Positions 1 through 4,863 of a DNA stretch of 12,510 nt are shown here, piece after piece. Each line of letters begins with the position of its first letter. Position 1 is the first letter of the stretch. Source of the stretch: Candidatus Desantisbacteria bacterium CG1_02_49_89. Its GTDB lineage: Bacteria; Desantisbacteria; UBA1551. Location of the stretch: contig MNUP01000048.1 of assembly GCA_001871075.1 (NCBI GenBank), positions 1 through 12,510 of the forward strand, in the 5' to 3' direction. The notes under the pieces are model-generated. The model had not been told where the DNA came from, did no database searches, and saw only the letters and a list, made by a program, of their open reading frames with translations. The translations under genes and the position numbers were made by a program.

Positions 1-1382
1 CCGAAGAACGAATCCTTTGACCCGCCGAAATGGAAGAAAGCCATAGGCGCCGCTACCCCGATATTTACTCCAAGGTTCCCGCAGCGCGCGCGGTACTTGA
101 ATTGCCTTGCCGCTGCCCCGCTCTGCGTGTAGATTGTCGCGGCATTCCCGTACCGGCTTTTATTTATTATTTCAAGCCCCTCGTCCATGTCCTTGACCTT
201 CATTATGCACAAAACAGGGCCGAATACTTCTTCTTTTACTATTTCCATGTCCTTTTTGCAGTCAATAAGCACCGTAGGGCCCACCCAGAACCCGTTCGGG
301 CAGCCGGGAACCTTGTATCCCCTTCCGTCCAGGACCGGTTTCGCTCCTTCCTTTATTCCCTTCTCTATCCATCCCTCAACGTTTTTCTTCGCTTCGGCTG
401 ATATTATGGGCCCCATATCGGTCTTCTTGTCAAGCCCGTTGCCCACCTTTACCTTTTTCGCGGTTTCAACCACGGCTTCAGTAACGCGCTTGTACATATC
501 GTCGCCCACAGCGAGAATGCATGCAAGCGCGAGGCATCTCTGGCCCGTGCAGTCAAAAGAAGACGCTGTGATGTTCGGCACAACTCTTTCAAGCTTCGCG
601 TCCGGCATCACTATCCCGTAATTCTTCGCTCCTGCCTGGACCTGCACCCTTTTACCGTTCTCGCTGGACTTTTTGTACACGTATTTTCCCACTGTTGTGG
701 AACCCACAAAAGATATTCCTTTAATATTCGGGTGCTCCATAAGCGCGTCCCCGACGTCCGCTGAGCCGTTCACAAGGCCCAGCACGCCTTTGGGAAAACC
801 CGCCTTGTTTATTAGTTCGAATGTCTTTTCCAGGGTCATCGGCACCTGCGAGGAGGATTTCACCACAACGCAGTTGCCGCATGCGACAGCGTAAGGCAGG
901 GACCAGAAAGGGATCATTATGGGGAAGTTGAAAGGGTTAAGGCTCGCGAAAACCCCGAGGGGCTGGCGGACCGCGTATTCGTCTATGCCGCTGGCAACGT
1001 CCTCGAGCAGGTATCCCTGCATAAGGGACGGCGCCCCTGACGCGACCTCGATATTTTCTATCGCCCTTTCTATCTCAAGCCACGCCTCCTTGAAAGTTTT
1101 ACCGTGCTCCTTTGTCATGACTTCAGCAAGCGCGTCGTGATTTTCTTCGACAAGCCATTTCAGCTTCATCAGCAGCCTGCCGCGCTCAAGCGGGGGAGTG
1201 CTCCTCCATCCCCAGAAAGCGTCGTCCGCGGACTTGATCACCTGCTGGACCTCTTCTTTGGTGCTCATCGGCACTTTTGCCAGGATCTCGCCTGTAGCGG
1301 GGTTCAGCACGTCCCGGGTTTCCCCGCTCTTCGACTCGGCGAACTCCCCGTTCACGTAATTCCGTATCTTCCTTATCGTCAT
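1..1382 (-). CDS. mmsA: Methylmalonate-semialdehyde dehydrogenase-like aldehyde dehydrogenase (3' end outside window)
   Basis: This is an NAD-dependent aldehyde dehydrogenase of the MmsA/IolA type, a cytoplasmic family whose best-known members oxidise malonate or methylmalonate semialdehyde to an acyl-CoA. Seen: 460 complete codons from ATG at 1382, preceded by GGAGGG three bases before the ATG. The N-terminus has the family opening (NYVNGEF, NPATGEILAKVP), then NPFNFP at residues 149-154, the ISFVGST cofactor loop near 224-229, AGAKNYGIVMPDA near 250-261 and the catalytic cysteine in GQRC at Cys283. The frame is open to base 1; relative to the usual 480-500 residues only some 25-40 are missing. 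It lies 213 bases downstream of the transketolase C subunit in the same direction, so co-transcription is possible but the spacer is full of repeats. Family assignment is solid; the exact substrate (methylmalonate semialdehyde or another short aldehyde) is inferred and not settled. Confidence 0.9.
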   Translation of the reverse strand, partial: MTIRKIRNYVNGEFAESKSGETRDVLNPATGEILAKVPMSTKEEVQQVIKSADDAFWGWRSTPPLERGRLLMKLKWLVEENHDALAEVMTKEHGKTFKEAWLEIERAIENIEVASGAPSLMQGYLLEDVASGIDEYAVRQPLGVFASLNPFNFPIMIPFWSLPYAVACGNCVVVKSSSQVPMTLEKTFELINKAGFPKGVLGLVNGSADVGDALMEHPNIKGISFVGSTTVGKYVYKKSSENGKRVQVQAGAKNYGIVMPDAKLERVVPNITASSFDCTGQRCLALACILAVGDDMYKRVTEAVVETAKKVKVGNGLDKKTDMGPIISAEAKKNVEGWIEKGIKEGAKPVLDGRGYKVPGCPNGFWVGPTVLIDCKKDMEIVKEEVFGPVLCIMKVKDMDEGLEIINKSRYGNAATIYTQSGAAARQFKYRARCGNLGVNIGVAAPMAFFHFGGSKDSFF

Positions 1383-1415
1383 TTGCCCTCCAATGAATGA
1401 TCGCAGTGATTATTT

Positions 1416-1460
1416 AATCCCCCTACTTCCCCCTTTATAAAAGGGGGATTGAGGGGGATT
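1416..1460. repeat. 45-bp nested inverted repeat with C-runs and G-runs
   Basis: Outer arms AATCCCCC (1416-1423) and GGGGGATT (1453-1460) enclose inner arms TCCCCCTT (1428-1435) and AAGGGGGA (1441-1448) with an AT-rich loop. It lies in the 5' leader of the aldehyde dehydrogenase, 34 bases before the start codon. No U-tract follows on either strand, so I read it as an interspersed palindromic repeat and not as a terminator. Confidence 0.75.
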
Positions 1461-1485
1461 TAACGTTCAACTTTCAACTTTTAAC
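1458..1485. repeat. Period-7 tandem array (nTTYAAC type)
   Basis: Four consecutive heptamers ATTTAAC, GTTCAAC, TTTCAAC, TTTTAAC. The array overlaps the last bases of the 1416-1460 inverted repeat, so the two are directly joined. Confidence 0.7.
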
Positions 1486-1521
1486 CTTTCGAAGAGCCAT
1501 CAGCCTCGTTCTGGCTCGCAG

Positions 1522-1561
1522 ATCCCTGTGTTAAGCCCCGATTTATCGGGGCTACAGGGAT
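1522..1561. repeat. Nested hairpin repeat with a GCCCCGAT core
   Basis: Outer arms ATCCCTGT (1522-1529) and ACAGGGAT (1554-1561) surround inner arms AGCCCCGAT (1534-1542) and ATCGGGGCT (1545-1553). A second member of the same design is at 4736-4781, and the same core recurs in simpler form near 11502 and 11947. It ends exactly where the period-9 array at 1562 begins. Confidence 0.75.
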
Positions 1562-1597
1562 AACCTTTTTAACCCTTTTAACCTTTTTAACCTCTTT
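1562..1597. repeat. Period-9 tandem array (AACCTTTTT)
   Basis: AAC recurs at 1562, 1571, 1580, 1589 and 1598, giving four nonamers (AACCTTTTT, AACCCTTTT, AACCTTTTT, AACCTCTTT). On the minus strand the array starts within the TAA stop codon of the transketolase C-terminal subunit. Confidence 0.75.
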
Positions 1598-2531
1598 AAC
1601 TTGCAAGCAGCCGCTCCGCGGCATCCGCGATTGCGTCCGCTGTCATGCCGAACTTCGCGAACATATCCTCGTCCTCCCCTGAATCCACGAACGTATCAGG
1701 TATCCCGAGCCGCTTGATCCTGCATGGACTCGCTTCGCACGCAACCTCGGCAACAGCCCCGCCCAGCCCCCCGATCACGGAGTGATTCTCGATCGTTATT
1801 ATCCCCTTTGTCTCCTCCGCGCATTTCTTAATGAGCTCCCTGTCTATCGGTTTTATTGTCGGCATGTGCACGACCCTCGCGGATATTCCCTTTTTCTTTA
1901 GCGCCTCCCCTGCTTCTTTTGCCCTTGCCGTCATCATGCCTGTGCCGATAACCGTGATATCCCTGCCGTCCTGCAGGACAACGCCTTTCCCCAGAATAAA
2001 TTTATGATCTACGGGGAATATCGTGGGAACCTCGCAGCGCACCGTTGAAATATAGAACGGGCCGGGTATTTCCGCTGCCGCTTCGATCACCTTCTTCACC
2101 TCAACCCCGTCCGCCGGTATCACTATCTGCATGTTCGGTATCGCGCGCATTATCGCTATGTCCTCAACCGACGAGTGGGTCGCGCCCGCCTTTCCCGTGG
2201 GTATCCCGCCGTATGAGCCTACTATTTTCACGTTCAGGCGCGCGTGCGCGGCGCACATCCTTACCTGGTCAGCCACCCTGCTTGAGGCGAAAACCGCGAA
2301 TGTCACGGGGAACGGTATGAACCCGACAGCGGCAAGGCCCGCGGATATCCCTATCATGTTCGCTTCCGCTATGCCGATCTCCAGGAATTGGGACGGCAGC
2401 TTATCCCGGACGTAACAGGTCTTCGTGGACGTGCAAACGTCCGCGTCCAGCACCACAACCTTCGGATTTTTTTGCGCTATGTCAAGCAGCGCCTCCCCGA
2501 CCGCGTCCCTCATCGCCTTCATCTCGCTCAT
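1596..2531 (-). CDS. Transketolase, C-terminal subunit
   Basis: This is the C-terminal half of a split, thiamine-diphosphate-dependent transketolase (pyrimidine-binding domain plus transketolase C domain), which pairs with the N-terminal half encoded just upstream to move two-carbon ketol units between sugar phosphates. Seen: 311 residues, the normal size for this subunit. The pyrimidine domain occupies roughly residues 1-170, with EIGIAEAN whose Glu51 matches the cofactor-activating glutamate, and GATHSSVED whose His119 matches the substrate-binding histidine of one-piece transketolases. The C domain follows from about residue 185 (GKGVVLQDGRDITVIGTG). The ATG at 2531 is preceded by AGGGGG with five intervening bases. 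The gap to the N subunit is 124 bases and consists mainly of short tandem repeats. A split enzyme of this layout could also be a specialised form acting on an unusual sugar phosphate, which the sequence cannot decide. Confidence 0.93.
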   Translation of the reverse strand: MSEMKAMRDAVGEALLDIAQKNPKVVVLDADVCTSTKTCYVRDKLPSQFLEIGIAEANMIGISAGLAAVGFIPFPVTFAVFASSRVADQVRMCAAHARLNVKIVGSYGGIPTGKAGATHSSVEDIAIMRAIPNMQIVIPADGVEVKKVIEAAAEIPGPFYISTVRCEVPTIFPVDHKFILGKGVVLQDGRDITVIGTGMMTARAKEAGEALKKKGISARVVHMPTIKPIDRELIKKCAEETKGIITIENHSVIGGLGGAVAEVACEASPCRIKRLGIPDTFVDSGEDEDMFAKFGMTADAIADAAERLLAS

Positions 2532-2546
2532 ACTAACCCCCTGATT

Positions 2547-2570
2547 CGTTCGTCGTGCATCGTGCGTCGC
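2547..2570. repeat. Period-7 tandem array (CGTGCGT type)
   Basis: Heptamers CGTTCGT, CGTGCAT, CGTGCGT followed by CGC. A run of 21 bases from 2551 to 2571 is identical, in the opposite orientation, to 10749-10769. It lies 16 bases upstream of the C subunit start codon. Confidence 0.7.
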
Positions 2571-2622
2571 AACTACATATTTTTAATAAAATTCGTAAGC
2601 ATCCTGCCAACATGATCGAGAT

Positions 2623-2655
2623 GAACGAAGAACGAAGAACGATGAACGAAGAACG
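2623..2655. repeat. Period-7 tandem array (GAACGAA)
   Basis: Heptamers GAACGAA, GAACGAA, GAACGAT, GAACGAA and a partial GAACG. The array ends at base 2655, immediately next to the stop codon of the transketolase N subunit at 2656-2658. Confidence 0.85.
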
Positions 2656-3474
2656 TTATTTAAGCTCGTCCAGCGCTTTAGCGATCTCATCGCCTTTCGG
2701 CACGCGCACGTGCCACTCAACCTTGTTCTCGGCGAATGAAATACCCTTGCCCTTGACGGTGTCCGCTATTATAACACTCGGCCTGCCCTTGTTCTTCCTT
2801 GCTTTCTCAAACGCCTTGCACAGCGACTCTATGCTGTGCCCGTCAGCCCCGATAACATTCCATTTAAACGCCCTGAATTTATCCGCAAGCGGCTCCAGGT
2901 CAATCGCGTCCTGCACCCGGCTTGCGAGCTGGAGCTTGTTATAATCTATTATCGCGGTCAGGTTATCGAGCTTGTTGTGTCCCGCGTACATGGCGGCTTC
3001 CCATACCTGGCCTTCCTGGACCTCCCCGTCACCCAGCACAACAAAAACCCTGAAGCTTTTCTTTAAAAGCCTGGCGCCGGCAGCCATTCCTGCCCCCACT
3101 GAAAGCCCCTGGCCCAGGGACCCTGTTGACATATCCACGCCCGGAGTTTTATGCATATCAGGGTGTCCCTGAAGGCATCCGTCTGTCCTGTCAAAAGTAG
3201 AAAGCAGGTCTTTGGCGAAATAACCCCTTTCAACCAGCGCGCAGTACAGGCCGCATGAAGCGTGCCCCTTTGAAAGGACAAACCTGTCCCTGTCTTCCCA
3301 GTCCGGCCTGCTGGGGTCGATTTTCATCTCTTTAAAATATAGCACCGTAAGGATATCGGTAACGGAAAGAGAGCCTCCCGTGTGCCCTGCTTTCGCGGAA
3401 CTCAGCGTCTCCACGATTGACCTTCTTATCTTCTTAGCCGTCTCTTCCAATTTTTTTATATCATCTTTTCCCAT
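2656..3474 (-). CDS. Transketolase, N-terminal subunit
   Basis: This is the N-terminal, diphosphate-binding half of the split transketolase; with the C-terminal half it forms the thiamine-diphosphate site. Seen: 272 residues, normal for the subunit. Conserved points in order are AGHTGGSLS with His31, SKGHAS with His71, GHPD with His104, STGSLGQGLSVGAGMA around 116-131, and the thiamine-diphosphate motif running from GDG at 148-150 to Asn179 in DYNK. The ATG at 3474 follows GGGAGA with a five-base gap, which supports this start. The ribosome-binding region lies only a few bases from the end of the 151-base repeat element at 3492-3642, so any promoter must be inside that element, inside the regulator gene, or further upstream. 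It is the first gene of the probable transketolase unit and sits just after the broken iclR gene. Confidence 0.94.
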   Translation of the reverse strand: MGKDDIKKLEETAKKIRRSIVETLSSAKAGHTGGSLSVTDILTVLYFKEMKIDPSRPDWEDRDRFVLSKGHASCGLYCALVERGYFAKDLLSTFDRTDGCLQGHPDMHKTPGVDMSTGSLGQGLSVGAGMAAGARLLKKSFRVFVVLGDGEVQEGQVWEAAMYAGHNKLDNLTAIIDYNKLQLASRVQDAIDLEPLADKFRAFKWNVIGADGHSIESLCKAFEKARKNKGRPSVIIADTVKGKGISFAENKVEWHVRVPKGDEIAKALDELK

Positions 3475-3491
3475 AGCTTCTCCCTGAATCC

Positions 3492-3642
3492 TGTCATTGC
3501 GAGGGCAAAGCCCGTGGCAATCTATATACGAGATTGCTTCGTCACTCCCGTTCCTCGCAACGACGGATTGTCCCGAAGGTCCCCATGGGATCCCCTAGGG
3601 AGATCCCTTTGGGACTTCGCCGCTGCGCTTCTCGCAATGACA
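3492..3642. mobile_element. 151-bp non-coding element with perfect 12-bp terminal inverted repeats (MITE-like)
   Basis: The left end TGTCATTGCGAG (3492-3503) and right end CTCGCAATGACA (3631-3642) are perfect inverted copies. Inside are a further inverted pair GCAATCT/AGATTGC, a diverged internal copy of the end (CTCGCAACGACG near 3554-3565) and a palindromic block (3571-3614) related to the 22-base palindromes elsewhere in the window. It encodes no protein of its own. It looks composite: the left ~75 bases match the design of the 11824-11898 element and the right part matches 4794-4857. No clear target-site duplication was found. The right end reads into the 3' end of the iclR frame. Confidence 0.75.
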
Positions 3643-4452
3643 TTTCTTGTGAGAATCGAGTGCAATCGTGCGGTTAATCTGTTTTTTATATCCGAGTTTT
3701 CTGGAGAACCTGCCTGCCGCGCTTTTCACTTCTTTTATAATCCCTTTTATCTTTTTGGCGCCTATCCTTGAAACGGGTCCCGATACTCCTATCGCGGCCG
3801 CGACCTTTCCGCGGAAATCGTAAACAGGCGCCGCAATGCACCGCACGCCGTCCCTGTATTCCCCGTTGTCCACCGCGAATCCCTGGCGCCCCGCTCTTTC
3901 TATTTCGGCGATGACGCTCTTGACGCCTGTTTTCGTGCTCCTTGTATATTTCTCTAATTTTCCTGAAAGCAGGGATTTAATTTTTTCTTTCGGAAATGAA
4001 ATAAGCAGCGCTTTCCCCAGCGCCGTGCAGTGCAGGGGCTCGCTCCTGCCTACGTCCATGTTCACGAATATCACTTCGGAGCTGTCTTCCTTATCTATAA
4101 GAAGCGACCTTCCGTTCGAATATATGGCTATGTGCGAAGATTCTTTTGTCTTCCTCGTCAGCTCCTCGAGGAACGGCCTTGCGATATCGGTTATCTTAAG
4201 GCCTTCGTACAGCTTCCCGCTCAGCTCAAGGATCTTGCCGCCCAGGCGTTATCTCCTGGTCGCGTCGTCGCGTTCAAGGTATCCCCGGTTCTCAAGCGTC
4301 AGCAGAAGGCGGAAAATGCTTGAACGGTCTATGTCCAGCGCGGATATCAGGTCGTTCAGCGCCAAAGGCGTGCCGCTCCTGCCTATTACCTCAAGCAGCT
4401 TCAGGCCGCGGTCCAGGGACTGAATTATCGCGGTTCCTCTTTTGGCTTTCAT
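3595..4452 (-). pseudogene. IclR-family transcriptional regulator interrupted by an in-frame TAA
   Basis: The frame encodes an IclR-type repressor/activator: an N-terminal winged helix-turn-helix (residues about 8-67, with DIDRSSIFRLLLTLENRGYLE as the recognition region) and a C-terminal effector-binding domain (about 80-255, including HCTALGKALL and AAPVYDFRGKVAAAIGVSGP). Codon 68 is TAA (4249-4251), yet the same frame continues without further stops to TAG at 3595, and the residues after it (RLGGKILEL) are exactly what follows the wing in this family, where a tyrosine usually stands. One base change from TAT or TAC explains it. The ATG at 4452 has AAGGA five bases upstream. The last 15 codons (CHCEKRSGEVPKGSP) come from the repeat element at 3492-3642 and are not family sequence. 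A regulator here probably once controlled the transketolase/dehydrogenase genes downstream; the window cannot tell a true mutation from a sequencing error. Without the tail the product would be 270 residues. Confidence 0.85.
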
Positions 4453-4462
4453 GTCAGTCCTT

Positions 4463-4512
4463 AATTATGAGTTATGTCCCAAAGGGATCTCTTCGGGAAA
4501 TTATGAGTTATG
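4463..4512. repeat. 22-bp palindrome flanked by identical pairs of heptamers
   Basis: AATTATGAGTTATG (two heptamers) occurs at 4463-4476 and again at 4499-4512. Between them is a 22-base palindromic repeat at 4477-4498, with halves TCCCAAAGGGA and TCTCTTCGGGA, that differs by one base from the copy at 10698-10719. It lies between the iclR start codon and its likely promoter. Confidence 0.8.
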
Positions 4513-4534
4513 AATCAAAAACAAGAATTTTATC

Positions 4535-4587
4535 GTAACTCAAGGCTTCAGCCTTGATAATTTATCAGACCTAAAGGTCTGAGTTAC
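4535..4587. repeat. Three-arm inverted repeat (outer stem with two hairpins)
   Basis: Outer arms GTAACTCA (4535-4542) and TGAGTTAC (4580-4587) enclose hairpin one, CAAGGCT/AGCCTTG (4541-4556), and hairpin two, CAGACC-TAAA-GGTCTG (4566-4581), joined by an AT-rich linker. Transcribed on either strand it could fold into a three-way junction; the two bases shared by outer and inner arms mean the two folds compete slightly. It would lie in the iclR 5' leader. Confidence 0.75.
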
Positions 4588-4610
4588 AATAAATTCCATG
4601 CTGTTGAATT

Positions 4611-4638
4611 ATAATTCATAATTCATAATTCAGCATTC
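4611..4638. repeat. Period-7 tandem array (ATAATTC)
   Basis: Heptamers ATAATTC, ATAATTC, ATAATTC, AGCATTC in exact succession, within the presumed iclR leader. Confidence 0.8.
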
Positions 4639-4674
4639 ATAACTATTATTTCACAATGCGCACATCTATTGCAT

Positions 4675-4702
4675 ATTATACACAAAAGAAGAAAAAAGTC
4701 AA
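4675..4702 (-). promoter_or_regulatory. Sigma-70-type promoter upstream of iclR
   Basis: On the minus strand, TTGACT (4702-4697) and TATAAT (4680-4675) are separated by 16 bases. Transcription would start near 4668 and leave a leader of about 215 bases before the iclR ATG, most of it repeats (three-arm repeat and two heptamer arrays). It is the best promoter match between addB and iclR and may also serve the transketolase genes. Confidence 0.7.
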
Positions 4703-4735
4703 GGATCGCGCAAACTTTTCATGCTTATAGACGAA

Positions 4736-4781
4736 GATCCCCGCGGTTTGCCCCGATGTTGTATCGGGGCAGCAGGGGATC
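4736..4781. repeat. Nested hairpin repeat with a GCCCCGAT core, second copy
   Basis: Outer arms GATCCCC (4736-4742) and GGGGATC (4775-4781), inner arms GCCCCGAT (4750-4757) and ATCGGGGC (4763-4770). Same architecture as 1522-1561 with different spacers and one substitution in the outer arm. Confidence 0.75.
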
Positions 4782-4793
4782 AAGGAAAAACTA

Positions 4794-4857
4794 CGAGATT
4801 GCCCCGAAGGGATCCCCTTGGGACTTCGTCGCCAAAAAGGGCGAACTCGCAATGACA
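4794..4857. repeat. Partial copy of the terminal-inverted-repeat element (right end only)
   Basis: It ends in CTCGCAATGACA (4846-4857), identical to the right terminus of the 3492-3642 element, and contains CGAGATTGC and a diverged 22-base palindrome (4802-4823). The left terminus is missing; the GCCCCGAT nested hairpin lies just before it. It ends six bases from the addB stop codon. Confidence 0.7.
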
Positions 4858-4863
4858 TAAAGA

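Noticed and set aside
1495-1518. Inverted repeat GAGCCA/TGGCTC
   Set aside because: The six-base arms with a long loop are weak and could arise by chance in this repeat-rich spacer.
2623-2655. Possible CRISPR-like array
   Set aside because: Units are 7 bases and adjacent with no spacers, and no cas gene is present.
4249-4251. Recoding of TAA as an amino acid in iclR
   Set aside because: TAA ends several intact genes in the window, and selenocysteine or pyrrolysine recoding uses other stop codons; a nonsense mutation or sequence error is simpler.
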